NCBI GenBank assembly: GCA_964017235.1
Contig: OZ024929.1
Coordinates: 25,851,464-25,915,463, forward strand
Length of the DNA: 64,000 nucleotides
From: Sabellastarte sp. h YS-2021
Lineage: Eukaryota > Annelida > Polychaeta > Sabellida > Sabellidae
Reading direction: 5' to 3'
Made by a program: the position numbers and the translations under genes. Shown here one piece after another: positions 29,576 to 42,020 of the stretch (positions within the stretch are counted from its first letter, which is position 1; each line of letters starts with the position of its first letter). The notes under the pieces are model-generated. The model searched no databases, was not told the DNA's origin, and worked only from the letters and a program-made list of their open reading frames with translations.

Positions 29576-31442
29576 GTAAAAGGTGAAAAAAGGTTGTGAG
29601 CATATATATGTCTTGAGAAAATCCTAAAAAATTTAAAATTCACTGGACCAAAGTTAAAATTGGAAGTTCTGTCAAGATAATTTGACAAAATTGAAATTTT
29701 TTTTTGACAGAATATAATTTAAATCTTTCCAGAATTTTCAATTTAAAATTTGGCTTCTCACTATTTTGATTTCAACTTCTGTCAGCATACACTAAACAAA
29801 AATCAGAATTTTTGTGTGATTGCAGTTGCTTGACAAATAAGTGCTGTTGTTAAATTGGCATTAGCTGTTCAATCAACTGACATTAATTAACTTCATGACC
29901 TGTCAAAACAAAAAAGATAAGAATATAATCCTTGTAATTACCCTTACCTTCCCATATCATATTGTATGAATTGCCAGTTCACACATTTGACATTGCAATA
30001 TAAAATGATGATGCTTTTGAGTTAATTTCCAAAGTATATTATGTTTAAAGAAAAAGATGACCCCAAGCAGTGGGCACTCACAAAAAAAAGGTAAAAATAG
30101 AAAATTGATTTAGTTAAAACAAAATAGTTATACTAAAGAGTGAGATGTTATTTTATCCCATCAAATGGAGGCTTGGTATGGTGAGTTAACTGCCATAACT
30201 GGCTTGACTCAAATAGTGAGTAACTAGGCAAATAGAGAATGGAAAAAAAGGCAAATGTCATTTTTCTTCAAAATAACCTAAAATCTTGACCTAAGAGCAA
30301 TAGTCTCAATTTCATCTACATGATTTTTAAGTTCTGTCAGCAGAACCAATAACCAATGAAACCAGTGAAACAAAAGAATTAGAAATTTTGTCAAATTTTA
30401 AGTTCTATCACAAATTTTACCTCAATAACTTAGTATGATTAGGACATTTAATACATAATAAATTGTTAATCTTAGAGTCAAACATTCATCAGGCACAACA
30501 AAAGAAAATTACAAAATTCAAATCAACTGCCTACTGGGGTATTTTAGATTATATTAGAATGACCAAAAGAATTTATTATCTGCCTGTTCAAACACTTTTA
30601 ATCAAAGCAGATTTGCAGACAATTACAAAAAACAAAAAAAAAAACTTTATAAAATTTCAAAATTTGGTTTACATAATCATTGTATCTTTGAAAAAACACA
30701 AGAAAAAAAAAATCAAGTCAAACATGTGAAAAAAGACTTACATAGAAAAACTCTCAAGGGTTTTTTATACAGTTGCCAAAACAATGGATATTATTCACTG
30801 GATAAAAAGCTGCTGACAATATATGGAAACAGCATTTTAATGTTCTTAATTATTTCAGCATTGTAATTTTTTAGTTGGAGATGAATATGTAAATATCACA
30901 CTTTATGTCACTCATGTGTGTAAAAGGAGCAAATAATTTATGAATACTAAAACACTCATTAGTTGTTACAATATTGACATTACCTTCAGAAAGTTTCTTA
31001 AATTTAAGGCAAATCTTTTGCTCAATTAAAAATTAATGAGGTTTCTTAAAATTTCAAAGTCTCTTTTAATATAAGAAAGAGTTTTGTGAAACTGATTTTT
31101 AGAGAAGGCAGAAATTCAAGGGAAGCCTTAAATTTAAGATGATCTTTATCTCAAGGAGGCTTTGGAAAAGCGGGGCCTGTTGTTGATAAACATTAATAGC
31201 CATGTTACATAATCATTTTAGTCGGTTATATTATAGAGAGGATTTTTATTTACTATTTTTTACTATAGTTTTTACTAATATTTCCAAAGCGCAAACTTTT
31301 GTTTCATACGTAAGCTTCTATAAATTTCTTATTTTTTATTTTTATCTCAGTGCTATAAATGTCACTTGTAAAACATGAGTGCTGATGTTTACTGTGTACG
31401 ATATGGGCGATAATACCAGTAAGCTGTCACTGGTTAAGGCAT
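29576..31442. other. Strongly AT-rich stretch, no gene seen
   Basis: Poly(A/T) tracts and low complexity. The open frame at 30463-30729 is Lys/Ile/Asn-rich and has no family features. Confidence 0.55.
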
Positions 31443-31699
31443 GAATACCAGACGTTTCGCACCAAAACGGGTTCGCTCCATGCGATCGTCAGTTCATTCG
31501 CACCATAATTTATTTGAGAATTAATTAGACCTACATAAAATACATTAAATAATGGACCAGCTCACTGGCCAATGAAATCTTGCAGGAAATCCAATGAAAA
31601 TGAGGCCAATCAAAACAGCCATTTTGTTTCCTGGTATGCATGTTGACATACTGATAACCTCGAAAAGGATTTAATTACTTTATGTTGCATTATTAAAAA

Positions 31700-32215
31700 A
31701 TAACTTGTCCGGGGTTGTAATATACACATATGATCTACCAGAGTTTGTAAAAAATAAAGCAACATTATTCTCTTTCAAAAAATCAGTCAAATACTACCTC
31801 ATAGCGAGTTATTAATTAATGTATATAAGTACATATCGATATATGTAAATATTCATGTATATTTTTTTTTTTATCTATGGCATTTATCTATGGCATATGT
31901 AAGTACCTAGATTTATAGTACCAATCTAGGGTAGTCCAACTATATAAGTGAAAACTTCTTGGACTATACTTTCAGTATTGAATCTCTTATATTATTAGTT
32001 TTATTCCCCCCTCTATTATAAGTTTGTTGTATATTAGTATCAGTATTCAATTCCAAAGTGTCTTATAATATGAAAATGTATTACATTATAATACTGAGTT
32101 ATGAAAACATAGCAATGTTATTATGTATCTTATTCTGCCTTGTGTTTTGGATTTATTGGAAGCCTGTATATACTGTTTCTATACTGAATAAATTCATCTT
32201 ATCTTATCTTATATT
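31700..32215 (+). pseudogene. LINE 3-prime fragment with TTATC tail
   Basis: Reads LPEFVKNKATLFSFKKSVKY near its start, like the extreme C-terminus of non-LTR reverse transcriptases. After a 3-prime UTR it ends CTTATCTTATCTTATA, a microsatellite tail. Class uncertain. Confidence 0.5.
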
Positions 32216-32239
32216 TTCATACACTTTTTACTGAAATGG

Positions 32240-32600
32240 AGGCTTAGGGAGGCTCCCGGAAAGGTCCATAAAATAGAATTCATGACTATGACTCCAAAGT
32301 CATTAATATTCATGAGGAGATATGAGGTCACAGATTTCTCTCGGAAGTTGAATATCAATACTTTAAACTCGAGAATTCACAGCTGTAACACCAAATTTAT
32401 TAATATTCATGGGAATATATGAGGTCATGGATTTCCCTTGGGGTTTTGTAGCAATATTTTACAAAATGGAAGTCTCGAAGAAGATCAAATACTTTTAACT
32501 GAGAACTCACGGCAGTAGCACCAACTCATTAATATTCATGAGAAGATATGAGATCATGGATTTCCCTTGGGGTTCTGTAGCAATATTTTATAATGTGGAG
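32240..32600 (+). repeat. Short degenerate tandem repeat, ~95-130 bp, 2.7 copies
   Basis: CATTAATATTCATG recurs at about 32302, 32397 and 32526, each followed by a GATATGAGGTCA-like stretch and TGGATTTCCCTTGGGGTT. Confidence 0.75.
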
Positions 32601-32840
32601 CAAATGATCTCCTCTTACACTGAGGCGAACCCGTTTTGGTGCGAACGATCTGGATACCTAAGGCATAACACTACAGTGGTGGTGGACCAATTCACGCACG
32701 TGTACCTATTCACGGGTGAACCCTATTCACGCCCATCCCAAAATTTATCCAAAACAATCCCAGTTAAACAATAAATTACCAATGTATATGATCAATTGGA
32801 TAATTATCTATGATGTGGTATGGTCGATGATCCAGTTTTC

Positions 32841-33317
32841 GTGCTACATGGGTGGTCACAATTGTGTCTGGTTCATTCTTCTGTCCGGCAAATATGGGAT
32901 CTTTCCAAAGTAACTGAAAACAAACCAAATATCAACTATTTCTGCTACAGACAAACTAGAAAATTACGAAAATTAATTTATGCAAGTACCGTATATTAAC
33001 ACATATTTTTTGTAAGAATTATTATTGTAAATAGGGAAATAAATTATTTTGTTTTATTTTTCTTTAAAAATTGGACCTACTTCGAAGTAGGTCACTTTTG
33101 ACGCGTTACTGGACAGAAGAATAGTAATGTCTGATTTTTATTGGAGTTTATTTTTAAAATGTTACGACCAGATATTTTGAATATTTTTTTCAAATTATTC
33201 CCTTTGAGATTGATTTTATTTCATGAACATTTTAAAATTTGAACCAAACATCCAACACGAGTACATTCACGTTCAATAAAAAATTAAAGGACACAATTGT
33301 GACCACCCGTGTAGCAC
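32841..33317. mobile_element. MITE, hAT-like
   Basis: 477 bp with ~26-bp inverted ends (GTGCTACATGGGTGGTCACA left, TGACCACCCGTGTAGCAC right). Flanking 8-mers CAGTTTTC and TAGTTTTT agree at six of eight. A partial, diverged copy of its interior lies at 35795-35930 (TTATTGGAGTTTATTTTTAA in both). Confidence 0.7.
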
Positions 33318-33597
33318 TAGTTTTTGTGTGTTTGCAATATTTTAACAATATCTCAGCCAATACAAAACAAAATTTCTTCAAATGAAAACCATCATAATCT
33401 ACTATTATTTCTCTTTAAAATGATACATTTGTCATTTCTGTAATTGGATTAGGTACTTGGATAGCACTTATCAAACTCCTTGTTCTTATGTTGGATTCAA
33501 ACCATACTTTGTCTGCCCAAAAAATTTTTATCCATGCAATGTGAAATTTTGTTAAGCTTTAATTGCTTGTAAATCTGTCAATACATAACCAATTTTT

Positions 33598-35240
33598 AGG
33601 CGGGTTGCGTGTAACCGACGTCCGTCTGTCCGTCCACATTTTTCGTTTCCGGACGTTTCCGGGGTGAAATTCCGTCTGTTCGTTTGTCCGTTTTTCGTCC
33701 GTTTGTCTGTCCATCTATCTGTTTGTCCACATTTTTGTTTCCGGACTCTAACTCGAAAACGGTTTGACCAATCGAATTCAAACTTGACAGGGAGATAGAT
33801 CACCATCATAGCTAGGTTCCTTTCGAAATTGGTGAAATTCCGTCCGTTCATTTGTCCGTTTCTTGTCCGTTTGTCTGTCCATCCGTCTGTTTGTCCACAT
33901 TTTCGTTTCCGGACTCTAACTCAAAAACGGTTTGTCCGATCGAATTCAAACTTGACAGAGACATAGATCAACATCATAGCTAGGTTCTTTTCGATATTGG
34001 TGAAATTCCGTCCGTTCGTTTGTCCGTTTTTCATCCGTTTGTCTGTCCATCCGTCTGTCCACATTTTCGTTTCCGGACTCTAACTCCAAAACGGTTTGAC
34101 CAATCGAATTCAAGCTTGACAGGGAGATAGATCACCATCATAGCTAGGTTCCTTTCGAAATTGGTGAAATTCCGTCTGTTCGTTTGTCCGTTTTTCGTCC
34201 GTTTGTCTGTCCATCTATCTGTTTGTCCACATTTTTGTTTCCGGACTCTAACTCGAAAACGGTTTGACCAATCGAATTCAAACTTGACAGGGAGATAGAT
34301 CACCATCATAGCTAGGTTCCTTTCGAAATTGGTGAAATTCCGTCCGTTCATTTGTCCGTTTCTTGTCCGTTTGTCTGTCCATCCGTCTGTTTGTCCACAT
34401 TTTCGTTTCCGGACTCTAACTCAAAAACGGTTTTTCCAATCGAATTCATACTTGACAGGGACATAGATCACCATCATAGCTAGGTTCCTTTCGAACTTGG
34501 TGTAACTCTGTATGTTCGTTTGTCCGTTTGTTCGTTTTTGCTCCGTTTTTCTGTCCATCCATCTGTCCGTCCACATTTTCTTTTCCAGACTCTAACTCGA
34601 AAACAGTTAGTCCAATCAAATTCAAACTTCACAGGGACATACATCACCATCATAGCTAGGTTCCTGTCGAAATTGGTGAAATTCCGTTTGTTCGTTTGTC
34701 CATTTTTGTCCGTTTGTCTGTCCATCCATCTGTTTGTCCACATTTTCATTTCCGGACTCCAACTCGAAAACACTTTGTCCAATCAAATTCATACTTGACA
34801 GGGATACAGATCACCATCATAGCTAGGTTCCTTTCGAAATTGGTGTAATTCCGTCTGTTTGTTTGTCCGTTTTCCTGTCCGTTTGTCTGTTTTTTGTCCA
34901 TTTTTCTGTCCATCCGTCTGTCTGTCCACATTTTCGTTTCTGGACTCTAACTCGAAAACGCTTTGTCCAGTCGAATTCAAACTTGACAGGGAGATGCATC
35001 ACCATCATAGCTAAGTTGCTAAGTTGGTGTAATTCCGCCCTTTCGTTTGTCCGTTTATAGCATAGATACAATTATGTAACCTAGATTACAAGTTTTACGT
35101 TTCTTAGCACGTCTTGCACATTCACCTTAACTGGGTAACCTAACATTTCTTTCCTTCTTTTCTAAATGTAATTACAGCAGTTGCTAATCTTATTTCTGCC
35201 TGCGCAACCCGCCTTTTGGGGCATCTGTGACCCTCTTGTT
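33598..35240 (-). mobile_element. Helitron-like family F, long copy
   Basis: Minus strand: 5-prime end AACAAGAGGGTCACAGATGC, then AGGCGGGTTGCG (a copy of one hairpin arm), a tandem array, and 3-prime end GGTTACACGCAACCCGCCT. The 5-prime arm of the terminal hairpin is missing here, while the short copy at 26666-26693 keeps it. Array: about eight ~165-bp units (33600-35060), each with CGTTTCCGGACTCTAACTCG, CATCATAGCTAGGTTC and a tetranucleotide-like GTCCGTTTGTCTGTCCATCC tract. Open frames inside are repeat-derived. Confidence 0.78.
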
Positions 35241-35794
35241 ACAATTAATATACCATTGGAAAAGTTATTATGTAAAGAGTTTAACAGTTATTTCTTTTTT
35301 GTATATTATTGTGTGAAATTATTTAAATTTTAAAGTTCTGAAATAGCCAACGGATAACATGAAAACTAGGTCATTAACCCTGTGACATATAACCTTTGAC
35401 ACTGACAATTAAATGATTGGAACAAACATTCTTCAGCAGTTTAATTAAAATTTCCCTCATAATTCAGCGTAAATAATGCCTGAAGTATTTTATAGTTGTG
35501 GAAAACCTAGTGTAGATATGTTTTATCACATACTTTATTGATATTTTTGATTAAGTAGCATGATTACTAGTGCAGCCGACATAAACAACTTTTCTATGAA
35601 AAATTGTAAAACTTGAAGAAAATTATGGGTGGGTGTGAATATGTACGCAGGTGTGAATTGGTCCACGAACACTATAAAATTGATCATACTAGTATAGATT
35701 GGTAATTTATTGCGTAACAGTAACTGTCTTCAATTAATTTAGGGGTGGGCGTGAATTGATCCACATCCACCAGATACTCCCTTAATTGCTATGT

Positions 35795-35930
35795 ACAGGT
35801 CACCAGTGGTGTAAATTGTGTCTGGGTCATAATTATTTCCGATTTTATTGGAGTTTATTTTTAAAATGTTGCAACCAGAATTTTGAATATTTTTTCAAAT
35901 TATTCCTTTTGAGATTATATTTCATGTATG
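35795..35930. repeat. Diverged partial copy of the 32841-33317 MITE
   Basis: Shares AATTGTGTCTGG and TTATTGGAGTTTATTTTTAA with 32865 and 33141. Bounded by TAGTGCAGCCGACATA (35571) and TATGTCGGCTGCACCA (35930), which form their own inverted pair. Confidence 0.5.
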
Positions 35931-36594
35931 TCGGCTGCACCAGTGTTCATGCTAATTATAGTGATCAATGGTGTTTTGTGGCATTAACATTTTATGTACT
36001 TGTAATTTCTTAAAACTTTGTAGATTAATTTTACTTTAATTTACGCTCAAATATGAATTAAAATGACATTAGAACATAATATTTCATAAAAACTAATATA
36101 ATTCAGGCAGTGTCAATGTTAAATCCTGACATAGATATAGGCATTGTGCCAGGCCCTTCCTTAGTGCACTATGATTCTCTGAGCGCATTTCCCTACAGAA
36201 GGAAAATATTGGCACCTGGCCAGAAAAGCTAGAGGTGTCTCTGAAACAAGTCTTTCCTTCCAGTGAGAGTGTAAAATCCAGACTGTCATAAAATGCACTT
36301 ATTCATTGTCTCAAAAAAAAAAATAAATAAATAAAAAACCCAAAGTAAAGACTTGTGAGCAAGTCTAGCTAAGACAGGGACTTAAATTTGAGCCTTATGT
36401 CTTGGCGATATTTCACAAAGGGTGACCTAGCTATTTCTAAGCTTATCATATACCACCATGGATTTTTGTGTCACGTGACCCTTTATATCTAGTGAAAATA
36501 TTTTAGTGGTGATATATATCCTTTGTTGAGCTCATTTTGTCTTTGAAAAAAAAACACCGTTTTCTTAATAGAAATTTTTGTAACCACATAAATA
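35931..36594. other. No gene seen
   Basis: AT-rich; contains an A-rich tract (36311-36340) and nothing recognisable. Confidence 0.45.
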
Positions 36595-37139
36595 CTGTAT
36601 AAGTGGTTATTTTCGCGTGGAATTAATTTTCGCTATATTCGCGAGTGACTACAAAATGCGAAAATAACTTCTAGCCAATTTTTATATCCAGTAGAACCAG
36701 TCTAGCGTGAGCGGTAATACAAGATTATGCAAGATACAAAATTTAACACTGTCACGGAAACAAATCAAATGTACCATTCACAGAAACGCCTAACTTCTTT
36801 GATCTTTATCACCAATAGGGAGGGATTAATTCAATTACACGACCCCGCTACACAACTTCTTTGATAATGCGCCGGTCAATGAAAGTGTGTTCGATTGGGT
36901 TTCGTAAATTTATAATCTCCCAGAGTAGGTTCACACACTGACAACGTGTATAAAAGAAAAGACGTTAACTATGCATTTCCAATCAAACCAGCAGAAGTCC
37001 GCGTAATATTTTAATTTGAACATGCTGTTAGTTTGGGCGATAATTGAATATATTTCACCGCGAAAATAAATTCTCTCGAAGCAGGCCTACAGTGTACATT
37101 CGCGAACTTAAGTACCCGCGAAAATAACCACTTATACAG
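36595..37139. mobile_element. Tc1/mariner-type MITE with TA duplication
   Basis: 545 bp with inverted ends CTGTATAAGTGGTTATTTTC and GAAAATAACCACTTATACAG, each flanked by TA (36593-36594, 37140-37141). TA duplication and TIR length fit the Tc1/mariner superfamily. No transposase. Confidence 0.88.
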
Positions 37140-37789
37140 TATGTCAAAGACTAATTTAGGGAGATGTTCCATATATTTATTCTTTATTTTCAAGCATTTC
37201 AAATTTTAAAGTGAGAAAAATATATGGCATCCATACTTAAGTCTTTGTTTACAAATTTAAGCCCACTCCAAGGAAGACTTTGCCAAAGCCTAGACTTAGC
37301 AGCTTTGTGAAACCCTCTAAGTCTAAGACCACAGACTTAGCCTCATTTTAAGACAAAAGTCTTCACTTTAAGTCTGAGTCTGGGCTTAGTCCTTTGGCTA
37401 AACCGATCCCTGTTAATTTGTTGAAGGCCATCCCAAAATAATTAAAAACTACTTTCAGTGAAAAACGATTAGAGATTAAAGCAAACAGTACTCAGCTTTA
37501 AAGAACCCATTTAGAGGTCATCTTGTTATTGTAGCTGTACACAATTAGTAGTATGTAGTGAAACTGTAAAATATCTTGCATTGTTAATTTTGTCAGCAAT
37601 ATTTGTTACCTGTCACACAAACAGGAAGAAAGTCCAAAAAATAAACTAGTGTTCTGACAGGGTCCCCAGGTACTCGAAAATTAGGGATGGATCAGGAAAC
37701 ATCCATGTTTGATTGGGGTGTACCAAAACATGGAGTCCCATAATTGCAATGGTTTTGCATTGGTGACCTGATATACATACCGTAAATGA
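37140..37789. other. No gene; dispersed-repeat copy
   Basis: 37150-37400 is rich in AAGTCT/AGACTT words, partly complementary to 36340-36420. 37660-37775 is an inverted copy of the repeat at 14611 and 28346. Confidence 0.45.
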
Positions 37790-38640
37790 CCTATTTAGTG
37801 TCCTCTACAACCTTGCAGGCATTTGACCTTGAAGCTCTTAATTCAAGGTCATCCACAGAGTGCCGAAGTAACCCATGTAGCGGACTTTAAAAGTGCCTAT
37901 ATCTCCCTTAGTGTATGACGAAAGTCGGGGATACTTAGAATTCAGTACGGTCACGCTGCCGCCGCCGCAGAGATTTCCTTTTGGACGCGATAACTTAAAA
38001 ATTATTTTAGTTAGAACTTTCAAATTTGGTATGTGGGTATATATGGGCAATGCCACGAACGCTCTTGTTTTGTGACCTTGACCTTTAATCTCAAGGTCAC
38101 TGGTGGCCTCTTAAAGGTCAGATTTTGGCCATTTTTTCACTTTTTGGCCCAGTTCTCCTATACAGAAAGTCAGATCATCCTATGGCTGGTATATATAATA
38201 CATATATATGTCCTCTGCAAGCATGCAGAAATTTGACCTTGAAGCTCTTCATTGAAGGTCATCCACTGACCGCCAAAGTACCTGACCGAGGGTCATTTTT
38301 GGCCTTTTTGGAGATATTTTCACGCTTAATGCTGACTGTATTGCATGGAAACTATTGAAATGGCTTTGGAGGTTGAGTACATGATGGACTTCTACCATCC
38401 AGGCTTACTGGTTACAGATCTTCATTTAAGGTCATCCACTGACCGCCAAAGTACCTGACCAACGGTCATTTTTGGCCTTTTTGGAGATATTTTCACACTT
38501 AATGCTGACTACATTGCATGGAAACTATTGAAAATGGCTTTGGAGGTTGAGTACATGATGGAGTACCAGCATCCAGGCTTACCGGTTACAGATCTTCATT
38601 TCAGGTCATCCACTGACCGCCAAAGTACCTGGCCCTCTAT
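37790..38640 (+). repeat. ~187-bp tandem repeat, about 3 copies
   Basis: AAGGTCATCCACTGACCGCC followed by AAAGTACCTG, and CATTTTTGGCCTTTTTGGAG, recur near 38260, 38435 and 38605. Contains paired TTTGACCTTGAAG / GAAGGTCATCC half sites. A degenerate first unit is near 37820. Confidence 0.82.
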
Positions 38641-40800
38641 TTGTTTGTTTGTTTGTGAACAAGATAACTCCAAAACTGACAGATGGATTTTCATAAAATT
38701 TTCAGGATATGTCCAAAATGGTAAAAGGAAGATATGATTAAATTTTAGGAGTGATCCGGATCACTGTCTGGATCTTCTGGATCCATGAAATTTAATTTTT
38801 AAAGACAGATAACTCAAAAACTTATGGGTGCATTTTGATGAAATTTTCAGGAAATGTCCTTAATGGGCCGAGGAACAAGTGATTAGATTTTGGGAGTGAT
38901 CTGGATCACTGTCTGGATCATCTGGATCCAGACTGCCAGATGTGTTTGTGTACAATATAGCTCAAAAACTTATGGATGGATTTTGATGAAATTTTCAGGA
39001 TATGTCTGAAAAGGTAAAAGGATGAAATGATTGAATTTTGGAAGTGATCCGGATCACTATATGGATCTTCTGGATCCATGAAATGTAATTTTTAAAGACA
39101 GATACCTCAAAAAGTTATGGGTGGATTGTGATGACATTTTCAGCAAATGACCTAAATGGTACAAGGAACAAGTGATTACATTTTTGGAGTGATCTGGATC
39201 ACTGTCTGGATCATCTGGATCCAGGCTGCAACATAGTTTTAGGATGAATTTTGATGATATTTTTAGGATATGTTACAAATGGTAAAAGGAAGAAGTGGTA
39301 AAAGGAAGAAATGGTTCAATTTTGCGAGTGATCTGGACCACTATCTGGATCTTCTGGATCCATGAAATATAATTTTTAAAGACAAATAGCTCAAAAAGTC
39401 ATGGGTGAATTTTTATGAAATTTTCAGGAAATGTCCTAAATGGGACAAGGAACAAGTGATTAGATTTTGGGAGTGATCTGGATCATCTGGATCCAGGCTG
39501 CCAGATGTGTTTGTGTACAAGATAAATCAAAAACTTATGGACGGATTTTGATGAAATTTTCAGGATATGTCTGAAAAGGTAAAAGGATGAAATGATTGAA
39601 TTTTGGAAGTGATCCGGATCACTATATGGATCTTCTGGATCCATGAAATGTAATTTTTAAAGACAGATACCTCAAAAAGTTATGGATGGATTGTGATGAC
39701 ATTTTCAACAAATGACCTAAATGGTACAAGGAACAAGTGATTACATTTTTGGAGTGATCTGGATCATCTGGATCCAGGCTGCAACAGAATTTTAGGATGA
39801 ATTTTGATGATATTTTTAGGATATGTTAGAAATGGTAAAAGGAAGAAGTGGTAAAAGGAAGAAATGATTCAATTTTGCGAATGATCTGGATCACTATCTG
39901 GATCTTCTGGATCCATGAAATATAATTTTAAAGACAAATAGCTCAAAAAGTCATGGGTGGATTTTGATGAAATTTTCAGGAAATGTCCTAAAATGGGACA
40001 AGGACAAGTGATTAGATTTTGGGAGTGATCTGGATCATCTGGATCCAGGCTGCCAGATGTGTTTATGTACAAGATAAATCAAAAACTTAAGGACGGATTT
40101 TGATGAAATTTTCAGGATATGTCTGAAAAGGTAAAAGGATGAAATGATTGAATTTTGGAAGTGATCCGGATCACTATATGGATCTTCTGGATCGATGAAA
40201 TGTAATTTTTAAAGACAGATACCGCAAAAAGTTATGGATGGATTGTTTCAGCAAATGGCCTAAATGATACAAGGAACAAGTGATTAAATTTTTGGAGTGA
40301 ACTGGATCACTGTCTGGATCATCTGGATCCAGGCTGCCACATAATCTTGGGATGGACTTTGATATTTTTAGGATATGTTACAAATGGTAAAAGGAAGAAG
40401 TGGTAAAAGGAAGAAGTGGTAAAAGGAAGAAATGATTCAATTTTGCGAGTGATCTGGACCACTATCTGGATCTTCTGGATCCAAGAAATGTAATTTTTAA
40501 AGACAAATAGCTCAAAAAGTCATGGATGGATTTTTATGAAATTTTCAGGAAATGTCTTAAATGGGACAAAGAACAAGTGATTAGTTTTTGGGAGTTATCT
40601 GGATCACTGTCTGGATCATGTGGATCCAGGCTGCCAGATGTGTTTGTGTACAAGATAACTAAAAAACTTATGGACAGATTTTGATGAAATTTTTAGAATA
40701 TGTCTTAAAAGGTAAAAGGATGAAATGATTGAATTTTGGAAGTGATCCGGATCACTATATGGATCTTCTGGATCCATGAAATGTAATTTTTAAAGACAGA
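38640..40800 (+). repeat. ~141-bp tandem array in four-unit higher-order repeats
   Basis: GGATCMxxx-type palindromes (GTGATCCGGATCAC, TCTGGATCCA) recur about every 138-145 bp (39045, 39190, 39328, 39473, 39610). The exact GTGATCCGGATCACTATATG variant recurs every ~552-580 bp (39045, 39610, 40162, 40742), so four units form a higher-order period. Begins after a TTGTTTG microsatellite. Confidence 0.88.
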
Positions 40801-40954
40801 TATAAGTGAAAGAACTAGTGATTAGCTTTTGGGAGTAATCTGGTACTATGGAGAATCCTGACCTGGTGCTCCAGGAAACAGGCTCAAGACCGACATATTC
40901 ACGCCTTAACTATGTCCCGTCTGGGGATACACTGCGTCGAGACGCAATCTCTAG

Positions 40955-42020
40955 TTATAGGTCCTAGAGGTTTACAATGTGAAACCAACCTATAGGAAAT
41001 CATGTACTGCGAATCTTCTGATGTGGTCGGATTTGTCCTTGGACCCTTCCTTCAAGGTTAAACGAGGATAGCCAAACTTAAAAGTGCTTATAACTCGCTT
41101 ATTATTGGTCCTAGAGGTTTGGGATGGTAAACCAACATATAGGAAATCATGGGCTAGGAATCTTCTGGTGTGGTTGGATTTGACCTGGGGCCCCTCCTTC
41201 AAGGTCAAACGAGGACAGCCAAACTTAAAAGTGCTTATAACTCGCTTATTATTGGTCCTAGAGGTTTGGGTTGGTAAACCAACATATGTGAAGTCATGGG
41301 CTGGGAATTTTCTGGTGTGGACGGATTTGACCTTGGGCCCTCCTTCAAGGTCAAACGAGGATAGCCAAAGTTAAAAGTGCTTATAACTCGCTTATTATTG
41401 GTCCTAGAGGTTTGGGATGGTAAACCAACCTATAAGAAATCATGGGCTGGGAATCTTTTGATGTGTTCACATTTGACCTTGGGCCCCTCATTCAAGGTCA
41501 AACAAGGATAGCCTAACTTAAAAGTGCTTATAACTCGCTTATTATTGGTCCTAGAGGTTTGCAATGTGAATCAACTCACAGGAAATCATAGGCTGGGAAT
41601 CTTTTGATATGGTCACATTTGACCTTGGGCCCCTCCTTCAAGGTCAAACGAGGATAGCCAAACTTAAAAGTGCTTATAACTCACTTATTATTGGTCCTAG
41701 AGGTTTGCAATGTGAAACCAACTTATAGGAGATTATGGGCTGGGAATCTTTTGATGTGGTCAGATTTGACCTTTGAGCCCCTCCTTCAACATCAAACGAG
41801 GGTGGCCAAACCTAAAAGTGCTTATAACTCGCTTATTAATGATCCTAGATGTTTTCAATGTGAAATCAACTCATAGGAAATCATGGCCTGGGAATCTTCT
41901 GATGTTGTTAGATTTGACCTTTGGGCCCTCCTTTAAGGTCAAACGATGGTTCACTGGCTTTGGTGAGTTGTCTTTCCGGTGGATATAAATTTGCATCGGT
42001 TCTCTGATACGTAGGTCTAA
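40955..42020 (+). mobile_element. Non-autonomous Helitron G, copy 2
   Basis: About seven ~146-bp units like those at 26720-27740, starting directly after the CTAG of element H. Ends with a decayed form of the copy 1 terminus (GCATCGG-TTCT-CTGATAC, then GTAGGTCTAAG|TT). The array may be 5-prime truncated by insertion of H. Confidence 0.78.

Larger units (their letters stand above)
31443..32658. mobile_element. Terminal-inverted-repeat element (CGCACCAAAACGGGTTCGC) with internal LINE fragment
   Basis: Inverted ends of ~34 bp: TTTCGCACCAAAACGGGTTC at left (31443-31476), GCGAACCCGTTTTGGTGCGA at right (32625-32658). Interior holds a LINE 3-prime fragment (31700-32215) and a degenerate short array (32240-32600). 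No transposase. Superfamily not assigned. Confidence 0.75.
32678..35772. mobile_element. Probable terminal-inverted-repeat element, split by nested insertions
   Basis: GGTGGTGGACCAATTCACGC at left pairs with GCGTGAATTGATCCACATCC at right; further inner matches (CAATAAATTACCAAT) support homology of the two arms. Contains a MITE (32841-33317) and a Helitron-like element (33598-35240). No clear target duplication, so boundaries are tentative. Confidence 0.4.
37790..40954 (+). mobile_element. Non-autonomous Helitron H with two arrays
   Basis: Ends with ATGTCCCGTCTGGGGATACA, stem TGCGT-CGAG-ACGCA (40933-40946), then ATCTCTAG (CTAG at 40951-40954) followed by T, a canonical Helitron 3-prime end. 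Upstream are a ~187-bp repeat block (37790-38640) and a long array (38640-40800). The 5-prime limit is a guess at the first repeat. A fragment with the same ending lies at 27943-27987. Confidence 0.7.
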
